From assembly GCA_003223025.1 (NCBI GenBank), contig QHXR01000001.1, positions 508,248-572,247 of the forward strand: a stretch of DNA of 64,000 nt. The letters are read 5' to 3'. This DNA is from Acidobacteriota bacterium. Its GTDB lineage: Bacteria > Acidobacteriota > Blastocatellia > Pyrinomonadales > Pyrinomonadaceae. Every line of letters starts with the position of its first letter. Positions within the stretch are counted from its first letter, which is position 1. Positions 1 to 9,271 of the stretch are shown piece by piece. The position numbers were made by a program, and so were the translations under genes. A model generated the notes under the pieces. That model searched no databases. It worked only from the letters and a program-made list of their open reading frames with translations, and was not told the DNA's origin.

Positions 1-2010
1 GATGCCGTTAGCACGAATGTTTCCGAAATCACCAAGCGACGACTTTTTGATCACGCCCTGCTTCGTGACGAACGTGAGATAAACCTCTTCGCCAAAATCG
101 CGTACCGGCATCACTGCAACGAGTTTTCTCTCACCTGAAAGCTGAACAAGATTGACGACCGCTTTTCCCCGAGCGGCAGCAGCAGCTTCCGGGATCTCGT
201 GCACCTTGATCTTGAAGACCTGACCGTCGTCGGTGAAGATCATCAGATACGCGTGGGTCGAAGCGATGAAAAGATGCTCGACGAAATCTTCGTTCTTTGC
301 GGTCGCTCCGAGACGTCCTTTACCGCCGCGGCCCTGACGCGAGTAAGTCGAGACCGGCGTGCGTTTGATGTATCCCGCCTTCGTCACTGTGATCGCGACG
401 TCTTCGTCCTTGATCAGATCTTCGATGTTGAACTCGGCGTCCAGATCAACGATGACAGTACGTCTTTCGTCGCCAAAATTCTTCTTTACTTCTTCAAGCT
501 CATCGACGATCACCTGACGGAGCACGGGTTCGTTCGCGAGAATGTTCTCGAGCTCGGAGATGTGCTTGAGCAGCGCTTCGTATTCGTCGAGGATCTTCTG
601 TCGCTCGAGAGCCGAAAGGCGACGCAACTGCAGATCAAGTATCGCTTGAGCCTGGATGTCGGAGAATCCGAGACTGGTGATAACCTTTCGAAGATCTTTG
701 AGAAATGCGTCCGACGATTTGTCGCCGGTGATGCCACGCCACTTCTTGATCTCTTCGATTCCGCCAAATTTTGCGGTGAGCCACGATTTGGCTTCATCGA
801 CCGATCGCGAATTTCGGATCAGCGGAATGATGTGATCGAGAGCGTCGATCGCTTTATTCAAGCCTTCCAAAATGTGGGCACGAGCCTGAGCTTTGCGCAG
901 TTCGAATTCTGTTCGGCGGCGAACAACCGAGCGGCGAAACTCGAAGAAATGCTCCAGCATTTGCTTCAAGTTCAGCAGCCGAGGCTGTCCGTCTACGATC
1001 GCGATGTTGATGATCCCGAACGACGCCTGCAGCGGCGTCAGCTTGTATAACTTGTTGAGTACGACCTGCGGAACGGCGTCGCGTTTGAGCTCGACGACGA
1101 TACGCATTCCTTCGCGGCTCGATTCGTCGCGAAGCTCGGAGATTCCGTCGAGGCGTTTCTCGTGTACGAGTTCTGCGATCTTCTCGATCAAGCGGGCCTT
1201 GTTCACCTGATACGGGATCTCGGTGATGACGACTGCGTCACGCTCGCGATCGGCTCGGCCGATGCGGTCGATTGCCGCTTTGGCACGCATCTGGATGATG
1301 CCGCGGCCTTCACGATATGCTCGATGGATCTCCTCACGCCCGTAGATGAAACCGGCAGTCGGGAAGTCGGGACCGGGAACGATCTTGATCAGCTCGTCGA
1401 TCGTGATTGCCGGATTCTTTATCAGCGCGATCGTCGCGTTGAGCACCTCCGTCAGATTGTGAGGCGGAATCTTGGTTGCCATTCCAACGGCGATCCCTTC
1501 TGAGCCGTTCACAAGAAGATTCGGGAACCGTGTCGGCATTACCGAGGGCTCTGAAAGGGTATCGTCGTAATTTGCCGTAAAATCGACAGTTTCCTTTTCG
1601 ATATCGGCGAGAACTTCGTTCGTCAGCTTTGCCAGACGAACTTCCGTATATCGCTGAGCCGCAGCGTTATCGCCGTCTATCGAGCCAAAGTTACCTTGGC
1701 CGTCGACGAGCGGATATCGCATCGAGAAATCCTGAGCAAGACGCACAAGGGTGTCGTAGATCGACTGGTCACCGTGCGGGTGATATTTACCCATACAGTC
1801 GCCAACCACGCGGGCCGACTTCTTGTAAGGCTTGTTATAAGTGTTGCCGAGCTCGTGCATCGCCCAAAGTACGCGTCGATGGACGGGTTTTAGGCCGTCG
1901 CGGACGTCCGGCAGGGCGCGTCCGATGATGACGGACATCGCATAATCGAGATACGACCGCCGCATCTCGTCTTCGATATTTATCTGATTACGTTCTAGTA
2001 ATGAATCCAT
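1..2010 (-). CDS. gyrA: DNA gyrase subunit A, 5' part (670 codons, cut by window edge)
   Basis: Breakage-reunion subunit of the type II topoisomerase that introduces negative supercoils. The minus-strand frame opens with [20 protein letters not shown] and stays open for 670 codons to the left edge, so the C-terminal beta-pinwheel is mostly outside the window. Visible landmarks are the HPHGD motif of the quinolone-resistance region and the catalytic tyrosine in [10 protein letters not shown]. The start is the first ATG after the divergent intergenic region. The residue after HPHGD is Gln ([10 protein letters not shown]), where E. coli has Ser83; the Asp matching E. coli Asp87 is kept. GyrA versus ParC is decided by overall N-terminal similarity and cannot be fully settled without the C-terminus or a gyrB neighbour. 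Confidence 0.93.
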   Translation of the reverse strand, partial: MDSLLERNQINIEDEMRRSYLDYAMSVIIGRALPDVRDGLKPVHRRVLWAMHELGNTYNKPYKKSARVVGDCMGKYHPHGDQSIYDTLVRLAQDFSMRYPLVDGQGNFGSIDGDNAAAQRYTEVRLAKLTNEVLADIEKETVDFTANYDDTLSEPSVMPTRFPNLLVNGSEGIAVGMATKIPPHNLTEVLNATIALIKNPAITIDELIKIVPGPDFPTAGFIYGREEIHRAYREGRGIIQMRAKAAIDRIGRADRERDAVVITEIPYQVNKARLIEKIAELVHEKRLDGISELRDESSREGMRIVVELKRDAVPQVVLNKLYKLTPLQASFGIINIAIVDGQPRLLNLKQMLEHFFEFRRSVVRRRTEFELRKAQARAHILEGLNKAIDALDHIIPLIRNSRSVDEAKSWLTAKFGGIEEIKKWRGITGDKSSDAFLKDLRKVITSLGFSDIQAQAILDLQLRRLSALERQKILDEYEALLKHISELENILANEPVLRQVIVDELEEVKKNFGDERRTVIVDLDAEFNIEDLIKDEDVAITVTKAGYIKRTPVSTYSRQGRGGKGRLGATAKNEDFVEHLFIASTHAYLMIFTDDGQVFKIKVHEIPEAAAAARGKAVVNLVQLSGERKLVAVMPVRDFGEEVYLTFVTKQGVIKKSSLGDFGNIRANGI

Positions 2011-2120
2011 TTGAGAATTTCTTGCTTCTTAAATACCCGTGTTATTTCGGGGGAGCGGAGCAACCAGCAGGACTAAAAATATATGGAAATTATTTCCGAT
2101 TGATGTTATCTTCTATCTTA

Positions 2121-2135
2121 CAGGCGGACCGCCTG
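2121..2135. repeat. 15-bp perfect palindrome upstream of the first PilZ gene
   Basis: caggcgg/a/ccgcctg lies in the 228-bp divergent gap between gyrA and the first PilZ gene. It could fold as a 6-bp stem with a 3-nt loop or be an operator for a dimeric regulator. Nothing else identifies it. Confidence 0.25.
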
Positions 2136-2238
2136 TTTAGCAACTTCCAACCCCTCCATCAGGGCCCGCTAAATTCTTCAAAACACAATCTTTCGTAACA
2201 CGAACCCCCCTAGTTACTACGGTTCGCTCGAATACCAA

Positions 2239-2994
2239 ATGTCAACAATCGTCACAGATCCAGACAATCGACGAATTCAAAGATATCCGTTGGCCCTGCC
2301 GGCCCGCGTCGAGGTAAAAGTCGACGGCAAGCTTTCGTGGAATGAGATCACTCGTCTTGAGGATATCTCCGCTTTTGGAGCCGGATTTAAGCTGCGCCGG
2401 CCCGTAAAGCGCGGACGTCTCGTGGTGATGAGCGTTCCGATGCCGCGTCAGCTTCGCTGTTACGATTACCTTGAACCTCAATATCGAGTATGGGGCCTCG
2501 TTCGCCGCTGCGTCTCACTTACCAGCGCCGGAGCGACGGAGGGTTATGCGATCGGTGTCGCGTTCATCGGAAAGCACCCACCGGGAACTTTCCAAGATGA
2601 TCCATCGAAGCTGTATGACCTTAAGAGCCGCGAAGATGGCGGACTTTGGCAGTTGGTAGAAGCTGAAACAAATCCCGACGAGAGCGATCTTCCGGCGTAC
2701 TTACGCCGACACACTCGTTTTGCGATACCCGAGTCGCTACTGCTGGAAATGCTCGATGAGAACGGAGACGTCGCGGCGAGCGAGATCAGCGTCACCGAGA
2801 ACATAAGTCTCGGCGGTGCGGCCGTCTTTACCTCTTTTAATGTCGAGCCCGGAGCATTTCTTCGCGTCAAAAGCGAGCGTCACGAGCTGAGTATTATTTC
2901 GATCGTCCGCGGAAAGCGGATCGGGGATGACGGCATCATTCGTCTTCACCTCGAATTTATCGATCACTTCTTCCCTCTGGAGGGAATAGATTAA
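2239..2994 (+). CDS. Tandem PilZ-domain protein (c-di-GMP receptor type)
   Basis: 251 aa, no signal peptide or membrane segment, so probably cytoplasmic. Two PilZ modules are visible, and both keep the family's c-di-GMP-binding signature: RRIQR at residues 11-15 with DISAFG at 42-47, and RRHTR at 156-160 with NISLGG at 188-193. RxxxR plus D/NxSxxG is the known ligand-contact pattern of PilZ. Transcribed away from gyrA. No strong Shine-Dalgarno sequence precedes the ATG. A paralogue follows 81 bp downstream in the same orientation. The output target is unknown. Confidence 0.82.
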   Translation: MSTIVTDPDNRRIQRYPLALPARVEVKVDGKLSWNEITRLEDISAFGAGFKLRRPVKRGRLVVMSVPMPRQLRCYDYLEPQYRVWGLVRRCVSLTSAGATEGYAIGVAFIGKHPPGTFQDDPSKLYDLKSREDGGLWQLVEAETNPDESDLPAYLRRHTRFAIPESLLLEMLDENGDVAASEISVTENISLGGAAVFTSFNVEPGAFLRVKSERHELSIISIVRGKRIGDDGIIRLHLEFIDHFFPLEGID

Positions 2995-3075
2995 ACTTTT
3001 CGACTCTCACAACCGTCTTGATGATTTACCTCCCTCACAAACATAAATGCATTACACAGATTTATCCCCCGGAGT

Positions 3076-3843
3076 ATGCTTCAAATGTCAGTCCCCCCTG
3101 AACTGCTAGAACATAAAGCAGGCCTTGCGTCTATGTCCTTACATGCCGTAGTTAAAGGAAACGAGGAAGGCGATGGCCAATGGAAAGATGTGGCGGAGCT
3201 GATCACGTTCTCACCTACGGGGTCGAGTTTTAATTTTTCGCGGTACTGCGAGGTGGGAACACTAGTCTCGCTAATGCTGCCGCTGCCGCCGCACATGCGC
3301 ACGTATGACTTCGAAAAGGAGATGTATGCGGTCTGGGGCCTTGTCCAGCACTGTGAACAGTTGACCGCGAGCGAAGGTCCGCTTTGTTACCATCTCGGCG
3401 TCGCGTTCATCGGACAGGATTGTCCCGAGAACTATGACGAGAATCCGTCGCAGCACTATCGAATTTGCGGCGTGACTGACGAAGGCATGTGGAGAGTCGA
3501 GGAAGCGAAGACTCCGTTCAAGAAGAGAAGAGACGTTCGTTTTTGGAAGACGGTCGATCTTTACCTGGCGCTGATCGATCGAAAAGATGGTTCGATCGGA
3601 GGCGAGCGGACGACAGCCGAAAACGTCAGCCGGAGCGGAGCCGCGGTCTTCACGACGCTGAACGTCAGCATCGGCGATCGCGTGAAATTTATCAGCGAGC
3701 AGTATGACTTCTCAGGCCTTGCTGTCGTATGCAACCAGCAGGCGACGGAAGATGGCCGCAAGAAGCTGCACTTGAAATTTGTTGAGAATACTTTTCCTGT
3801 CGAGACTTTGATGAAGACCGATGCGGTCTTGGAAGAGATCTGA
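3076..3843 (+). CDS. Tandem PilZ-like protein, first module degenerate
   Basis: 255 aa paralogue of the preceding gene, with the same spacing of landmarks (shared MYAVWGLV/QYRVWGLV and GVAFIG segments). The second module keeps RRDVR and NVSRSG. The first module has lost the RxxxR arginines and has TFSPTG in place of D/NxSxxG, so it probably does not bind c-di-GMP. The pair looks like a tandem duplication with loss of ligand binding in one half of one copy. A rho-independent terminator follows directly. The ATG at 3088 (MSVPPEL) is an alternative start. Confidence 0.72.
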   Translation: MLQMSVPPELLEHKAGLASMSLHAVVKGNEEGDGQWKDVAELITFSPTGSSFNFSRYCEVGTLVSLMLPLPPHMRTYDFEKEMYAVWGLVQHCEQLTASEGPLCYHLGVAFIGQDCPENYDENPSQHYRICGVTDEGMWRVEEAKTPFKKRRDVRFWKTVDLYLALIDRKDGSIGGERTTAENVSRSGAAVFTTLNVSIGDRVKFISEQYDFSGLAVVCNQQATEDGRKKLHLKFVENTFPVETLMKTDAVLEEI

Positions 3844-3867
3844 ACGAGGTAATAAAGATTGCAAAGC

Positions 3868-3894
3868 GCCGGACCGTTATGATCCGGCTTTTTT
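3868..3894 (+). terminator. Intrinsic terminator after PilZ pair
   Basis: Stem gccgga/tccggc with a 9-nt loop is followed by six T residues, 24 bp after the stop of the second PilZ gene. It abuts the stop codon of the convergent kinase gene. Confidence 0.75.
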
Positions 3895-5503
3895 AATTTT
3901 CGGGCGTCGGGCTCGGAGCCATCGTGACGCGATGTTTTCTCAAACTTTCCTGAAGGCGCCGGCGTTGCGCGGGCGTCATGTAACGCATGTCGATCGGCGG
4001 GATCACGACCGTTCGTACGTTCGGTGTGCCGGGTCTCCGCGGCGTCACTCCATTCTCGTCGATGATGTGATCCGGTGTTTCGATAGTCCCATCGGGTGTG
4101 ATCTTAGTGTCGCCCATGTAAACCGTTTCGCCGTCCACGATGATCTGTTCGTTTCGAGTCGGCGGCGGCTTCGGTGTCGCCGGCTGCGATGCGCGGTTAT
4201 TCTTTGATTCTGCGGATCTCGGCGCCGCGGCATCGGCAGTGACGGATGAAGAGGCAGATTCACCCGAGGCTCCGTCCGCTGTCGCAGCGGTGTTCGTGTT
4301 TGATGCCACCGATTCCGTTTTGACCTCCGGAACCGGAGCCGAAGATTCGGTCGCCGGCGATTCGGTGGTCTCATCTGGAAACATCGACGGACTGAAAAGA
4401 AAGACTCCGCCGAGGATGCTTCCCACGAGAAGCAGCGCGGCGACGCCGATCGCCACGATCCCAAATCGCCGTTTGTTATCTGATGCAGTATTGGCGGCCG
4501 ATCCTTTCAACGCGGTCAATTGCGATAACCCGCCGGGCATGATTTCAGTCTTCACATCAGTCGGACGATCTCCGTGCTGAACCGTTGACCCGGGAAGAAT
4601 TTTTGTCTTCTGCGAATAGATCTCGGTCCGCAACGGAGCCACGTTTGCCGAAGTTTCGACTACAAGATCCGCATACCTTTCATGTTCTCTCAACATCGTC
4701 CGCATCTCGTTCGCTGTCGAAGGACGCTGAGCGGCATTCAGTGCGAGAGACTTCTGCAGAACGCCGGCAACGCCCGCCGGAATCGTTGGAACGGTCTTAT
4801 TCGCCGGCACCAGCGGATCAGGCTGATGACTTAGCACGGCCATCGCTCGCGTGAGAGCGTCCTCCGGCGGATGGTTCGTCAGCAGGTGATAAAGAGTCGC
4901 AGCAAGCGAATAAAGATCGCTGCGAGGATCCGTTCCGGTTCCCTGGATCTGCTCGAGCGAAGCGTAATTGCGCGAATATCCGAAAATGCTTTTTGCCGCG
5001 GTCTGATGTCCGGCATCGGTCGGATTGCCCTTCGCGAGACCGAAGTCCAAAAGAATTATCTGACCGGTCGGAGTTACTTTTAAGTTCTGCGGTTTGATGT
5101 CGCGATGAATGACGGGATTGACTTGATTGTGAAGAAAGTCGAGTGCATCGAGCAGTTGATCAGCCCACTTCAGAACAGTATCGGCAGGGAAGGGGCGGCC
5201 GCCCGATTCGAGTGTGTGTGCGAGATCTTCGCCGGCGATGAATTCCATCACCAGGAACTGGACGTTCTCTTCAAGAAAATGATCGGTCACTCGCGGCAGC
5301 GCGACATGCTTCAAACTATTCAGCAGACGAGCTTCGCGCTCGATCGCTCTACGATAGTTGTCGTCCATGAACAGCGTTTCTTTTATCGCGACCGTGCTGC
5401 CGAATCGCTCATCGGTGGCAACATAAACTGCACCCATTCCGCCCTGCCCGATCTGTTTATCGATGCGGTAACGCTGTTGTAAAAGTTTGCCGGCCTCAAT
5501 CAT
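3893..5503 (-). CDS. Membrane-anchored Ser/Thr protein kinase (PknB-like)
   Basis: 536 aa. An N-terminal kinase domain (about residues 10-275) shows the glycine loop IGQGGMGAVY, the VAIKE lysine (about K41), HRDIKPQN with catalytic Asp (about D135) and DFGLAKG. A juxtamembrane linker of about 70 residues leads to one transmembrane helix at about 348-370. The outer part is low-complexity and rich in Ser/Thr/Pro/Glu, then ends in a short globular tail with several DG/GDT turns. No PASTA repeats are seen. Bacterial kinases of this type phosphorylate FHA-domain partners; an FHA-cytochrome fusion lies 21 kb away, but a link is only inference. Confidence 0.9.
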   Translation of the reverse strand: MIEAGKLLQQRYRIDKQIGQGGMGAVYVATDERFGSTVAIKETLFMDDNYRRAIEREARLLNSLKHVALPRVTDHFLEENVQFLVMEFIAGEDLAHTLESGGRPFPADTVLKWADQLLDALDFLHNQVNPVIHRDIKPQNLKVTPTGQIILLDFGLAKGNPTDAGHQTAAKSIFGYSRNYASLEQIQGTGTDPRSDLYSLAATLYHLLTNHPPEDALTRAMAVLSHQPDPLVPANKTVPTIPAGVAGVLQKSLALNAAQRPSTANEMRTMLREHERYADLVVETSANVAPLRTEIYSQKTKILPGSTVQHGDRPTDVKTEIMPGGLSQLTALKGSAANTASDNKRRFGIVAIGVAALLLVGSILGGVFLFSPSMFPDETTESPATESSAPVPEVKTESVASNTNTAATADGASGESASSSVTADAAAPRSAESKNNRASQPATPKPPPTRNEQIIVDGETVYMGDTKITPDGTIETPDHIIDENGVTPRRPGTPNVRTVVIPPIDMRYMTPAQRRRLQESLRKHRVTMAPSPTPEN

Positions 5504-5705
5504 TCTTTAGGGGATACGCCTCAAACGCGGGAATAGTTTACTACACAAATCCGAATCGGACTTACGTTCGAAGATCCTGGCTTTGATGCGAAATCATCGG
5601 TAATTGTTTGTACGCCGATAGGATGGTGCGTTTTCGTATTCGTTCGGTGTGTTCAATGTGTTCCGTGGTCCGGCCCATGTTTTTGTTCTTCTTCTTTTTG
5701 GTTTC

Positions 5706-5873
5706 ATCGCGTAGCGATTGACCGAATTTAGCCATGGGTCTTAACCCACGGGTGGAGTTCCGTCGCGTAGCGACGGTCGAATTCTTTCGTGCGTCGCTAC
5801 GCGACGCGAATCGGATAGGGGTTGGTACCGTGGGTTAAGACCCACGGCTAAATTCGGTCAATCGCTACGCGAT
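5706..5873. repeat. Nested palindromic intergenic element (REP/MITE-like)
   Basis: 46-bp arms at 5706-5751 and 5828-5873 are inverted copies with one mismatch. Inside them a second perfect 15-bp inverted pair (5761-5775 and 5792-5806, cgtcgcgtagcgacg) forms its own hairpin. The tcgcgtagcga core recurs in both the outer and inner arms. The element fills most of the 380-bp gap between the kinase and glycosylase genes. No transposase is nearby, so it looks non-autonomous. Confidence 0.7.
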
Positions 5874-5883
5874 GAAGGCCGGC

Positions 5884-6780
5884 TTAATCCATGAGCTTTT
5901 CATCGAACCATCGCTCCGTCATGTCGCACCAGATCGCGAGTCCTTTCCACGAACCAAAGTTTTTGTAATGCTTCTCGATCTTTTTATCAGCACAAACTTT
6001 CTCGCGATTATGCTTCTTATAAAATTGCGAACGCAGCCACGAGTCGAGCGCGAGTCCGTTGTAGCGTCCGAGAAGTTTTAATAAATTATCGGCCGCGTAA
6101 TCGCCGAAGCCCTTCATGCTCTTGATCTGTTTCTTCAATTCGTCGGTTGGCATCTCCGTCGTCAGCCACGATTCGGGATCGATCTTTCCGCTCGCGATCG
6201 CTCCGGCGATCTCGACGAAATACGGTGAGCGATATCCGGCTCGAATTTCGTCGCGATAAAACTTCTCGTCAACCGATGCGAGAGCCTCCGCGGTCGGAAA
6301 CGATCTTCCACCCCCGGTTGCAGGCTCACCGAGATTCTCTACGAGATTTCGAACCATGTTCTTCGTCAAAGCCCACGAGCAGTTAGTCGTGCAGAGCGTC
6401 TTTATCAGATCCTCGAAAACCGTCGGCGATCGTATCAATCGCCCGGCTTTTAAATTCGAGATCCACCGCAGTCGCTCCTCGCGATCCGTGAGATCGTAAA
6501 AGTCCTCGAGCGGATCATCGAGTCGAAGTACATGACGCACTTTTTCGCTCAGTCGATCTTCAATGAATCTTTTTACCGCGACCTCGATATTCAGTCCACC
6601 TTCCGCTTCGCTGATGACAGCCGAGATAGGTTTCGCAGAACCCACATCAGCAAACGCGTAACGCAGACGCCATTTTTCGCTATCCAATTCGAACGGCGCG
6701 AGGTCGCTCCAGCCGTGACTATAAACCGTGTGGCGAAAACTAAAACTATCCGGCGTCGCGAGAAATATTTGAGCAGGCAT
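5884..6780 (-). CDS. HhH-GPD superfamily DNA glycosylase (AlkA/OGG-like)
   Basis: 298 aa. The C-terminal half has a helix-hairpin-helix KGFGDYAAD at about 223-231, followed by an aspartate in LALDSWLR (about D246) that matches the catalytic Asp of HhH-GPD glycosylases. The lysine that bifunctional OGG/Nth enzymes carry in the hairpin is a tyrosine here, so a monofunctional, AlkA-like base-excision activity is expected. The N-terminal part (about 10-90) resembles the AlkA/OGG beta domain. No Cys4 iron-sulphur loop is seen at the C-terminus. The exact base specificity cannot be told. Confidence 0.72.
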   Translation of the reverse strand: MPAQIFLATPDSFSFRHTVYSHGWSDLAPFELDSEKWRLRYAFADVGSAKPISAVISEAEGGLNIEVAVKRFIEDRLSEKVRHVLRLDDPLEDFYDLTDREERLRWISNLKAGRLIRSPTVFEDLIKTLCTTNCSWALTKNMVRNLVENLGEPATGGGRSFPTAEALASVDEKFYRDEIRAGYRSPYFVEIAGAIASGKIDPESWLTTEMPTDELKKQIKSMKGFGDYAADNLLKLLGRYNGLALDSWLRSQFYKKHNREKVCADKKIEKHYKNFGSWKGLAIWCDMTERWFDEKLMD

Positions 6781-7040
6781 GGATGGATTTTATTATCTGT
6801 GGCGTATCACCACAAATCTTTACAATTAATCAGACCAATCGGGTTCGCTCGTCGTCTTATTCAGCATGAACCGCCAAACGCTTGCGAATTCATTCAGAAA
6901 AAGCTTGTGTTTTTTGAGAGATTGGTTTAGTTTTCTATCTGTATAACATATTTTAACGGCCATCGAACCCACCCGCCGTTTCCAAGAATCCTTCACAGAT
7001 AGACAAAAGATCGAATTAGCCGCCTAGAGGAGGAAAGGGT

Positions 7041-9266
7041 ATGTCCAGCTTAAAGTCGCGCTTCCTGCTGCGAATCATAAGCACATCGGTTTTTATTCTC
7101 GTTTCGCTGGTGATCGCGTACGGTCAGCAGGATGCGGATCCGAATTCGCCGACACCGGTCATTTTGAGCGAGAACGATTCGACGCGAGCGCTGTCGAGCG
7201 TGGCTGCGAAGCCTAAGTCGCGGACCGCGTCGCGTGCTTTCCTTCCCGGTCAGAGGGCCGAAATCTTCGTCACGAATATCTCTTTCATGGATGGCGAAGG
7301 TGCGAACTCGGTGCGTGTTTACATCGAAGACGCCGTTGGCCATGAATACAGATTTCCGGTTATCGATGTCAGGCCATCCGAATTTCAGAGAGGCGTTTAC
7401 AACGTCGTCTTCGAGATGACCGACGAACTTCGATACTGGATCGAGCCGCCGACCCAAGGCGATGTTCTCGTCCGTCTGACATGGCGCGGTCTTTCGAGCA
7501 ATCGTGTTCGACTCGCATACGGAAGCTCCGGTGGCACGATCAAGGACGATCCCGGCGCTGTCCCGACTCCTTTCGCATCCGTCGGCAAGAATAATTCGCC
7601 GACCGCAGAACTCGTCGGTTACAAATGGTCGGGAGATCGTATGCGATTTCTCGAACAGGCGACGTTTGGTCCGACACAATCACTCGATAGCCGGATCCGG
7701 CGCATTGGTCTTAGGACATGGCTCGCCGAGCAGTTCGAGATGAGCTACCCGTCGGTTTCAAATCCTTATCCGAACATTCCTCTTAAGTCGACCGATTCTC
7801 AGGCGGCACCGCCGAACGGCTGCGGACCGCAACCAAATCCCAACACACCTGAGTACCAGCTCTGCATCCGCGATCATTACCAGATGTATCCGATCCAGAC
7901 CTGGTTCTACAAAGAGGCTCTCTATGGCGAACCTCAACTTCATCATCGAGTGAGCTGGGCGCTTAGTCAGATCTGGGTGATCTCCGGTGTCGACACTCAG
8001 CAATCGTCGTGGATGATCGAGTATCACCAGCAGCTGAGCAAGAATGCTTTCGGGAACTGGCGGACGCTGATGTCCGATATGACTCTGAATCCGGGCATGG
8101 GAAATTATCTCGACATGATCCGGTCGACGCGTACTAATCCGAATGAGAATTATCCGCGAGAGGTACTACAGCTCTTCAACATCGGTCTGTTCATGCTGAA
8201 TCAGGATGGAACTGTGCAGGTTGACGGGCAGAATAATCCGATCCCGACCTACGATCAGAACACGATCAATAATTTCACGAAGGTGTTCACCGGTTGGCGC
8301 GATTGTCGCGTCGCCGATCTCAATGCGAATTGCCCGGACTCGGTCGCGGGGTTGCCGGATTATAAAGATCCGATGTCGCTCAATACCGGGCAACACGATC
8401 TGACCGCGAAGACGCTTTTAATTTATCCCGGCGTGACGAACCAAAACGTCCCGGCATGTACCGGATGCACCGCGGCACAGATTTACACGTACGCATACAA
8501 CTCGCTCAACCAGGCGCTCGACAACATCTACAATCACCCGAACGTAGCACCGTTCGTCAGCAAGCTTTTGATCCAGCAGATGGTGACGAGTGATCCGACT
8601 CCGGCATACGTCGGACGCGTCTCCGCTGTCTTTAATGCGAATCGAAACAACCCGGCGCAGATGAAAGAAGTAGTGCGGGCGATCCTGCTCGATCCCGAAG
8701 CTCGGGGCGATGTGAAATCGGATCCGCGTTACGGGAAGCTTCGCGAGCCCGTTCAGTTGATGACAAACATCTATCGCAACTTCAATGTCTCCGACGCCGC
8801 AGGTACGGGACGGAGCGATGGTGATATCAATCGTTTCCCGTCCGGCCAGGGGCAGAACGCGTTCATTGCGCCGACGGTTTTCAATTACTATCCGCCGAAC
8901 TTCATCGTTCCCGGAACGACATTGCTCGCACCCGAGTTCGGGATCTTTACAACCGGTACCGCGATCGGACGTGCGAACATCGGAAACTCTCTCGCGTTCG
9001 GACAGATAAACGTCGCGCTTCCGAATACGCCGTCGGGAACAAAGATCAACATCGGTGATCTTCAAGCTCTCGCGGCGGGTGATACGACGAGCAATCAACT
9101 GCTCGATCACCTGAACACGAGAATGATGCACGGCACGATGTCTCCGCAGATGAAGACGACGCTCATGACCGCTGTCAATGCGGTCGCGTCGACGAATCCG
9201 CTTGCTCGGGCACAGACGGCAGTCTATTTGATCGCGACGTCGTCGCAATTCCAGGTGCAGAGGTAA
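7041..9266 (+). CDS. Exported DUF1800-family protein
   Basis: 741 aa. An N-terminal signal peptide (hydrophobic stretch about 9-25, then AYGQQ) is followed by an approximately 140-residue beta-rich region and a long DUF1800-type domain from about residue 200 (RFLEQATFGPT, then PREVLQLFNIGL and a late KLREPVQLM). The start is well supported by an agaggaggaaagg ribosome site 7-14 bp upstream. It ends 5 bp before a DUF1501 gene; this pair is a recurrent two-gene unit in Acidobacteriota, Planctomycetes and Bacteroidetes. Function is unknown, probably extracytoplasmic. Confidence 0.85.
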   Translation: MSSLKSRFLLRIISTSVFILVSLVIAYGQQDADPNSPTPVILSENDSTRALSSVAAKPKSRTASRAFLPGQRAEIFVTNISFMDGEGANSVRVYIEDAVGHEYRFPVIDVRPSEFQRGVYNVVFEMTDELRYWIEPPTQGDVLVRLTWRGLSSNRVRLAYGSSGGTIKDDPGAVPTPFASVGKNNSPTAELVGYKWSGDRMRFLEQATFGPTQSLDSRIRRIGLRTWLAEQFEMSYPSVSNPYPNIPLKSTDSQAAPPNGCGPQPNPNTPEYQLCIRDHYQMYPIQTWFYKEALYGEPQLHHRVSWALSQIWVISGVDTQQSSWMIEYHQQLSKNAFGNWRTLMSDMTLNPGMGNYLDMIRSTRTNPNENYPREVLQLFNIGLFMLNQDGTVQVDGQNNPIPTYDQNTINNFTKVFTGWRDCRVADLNANCPDSVAGLPDYKDPMSLNTGQHDLTAKTLLIYPGVTNQNVPACTGCTAAQIYTYAYNSLNQALDNIYNHPNVAPFVSKLLIQQMVTSDPTPAYVGRVSAVFNANRNNPAQMKEVVRAILLDPEARGDVKSDPRYGKLREPVQLMTNIYRNFNVSDAAGTGRSDGDINRFPSGQGQNAFIAPTVFNYYPPNFIVPGTTLLAPEFGIFTTGTAIGRANIGNSLAFGQINVALPNTPSGTKINIGDLQALAAGDTTSNQLLDHLNTRMMHGTMSPQMKTTLMTAVNAVASTNPLARAQTAVYLIATSSQFQVQR

Positions 9267-9271
9267 AAACT

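Noticed and set aside
199-1928. Several plus-strand open frames of 60-280 codons
   Set aside because: All are antisense to gyrA, whose minus-strand frame is clearly coding; none has a recognisable domain.
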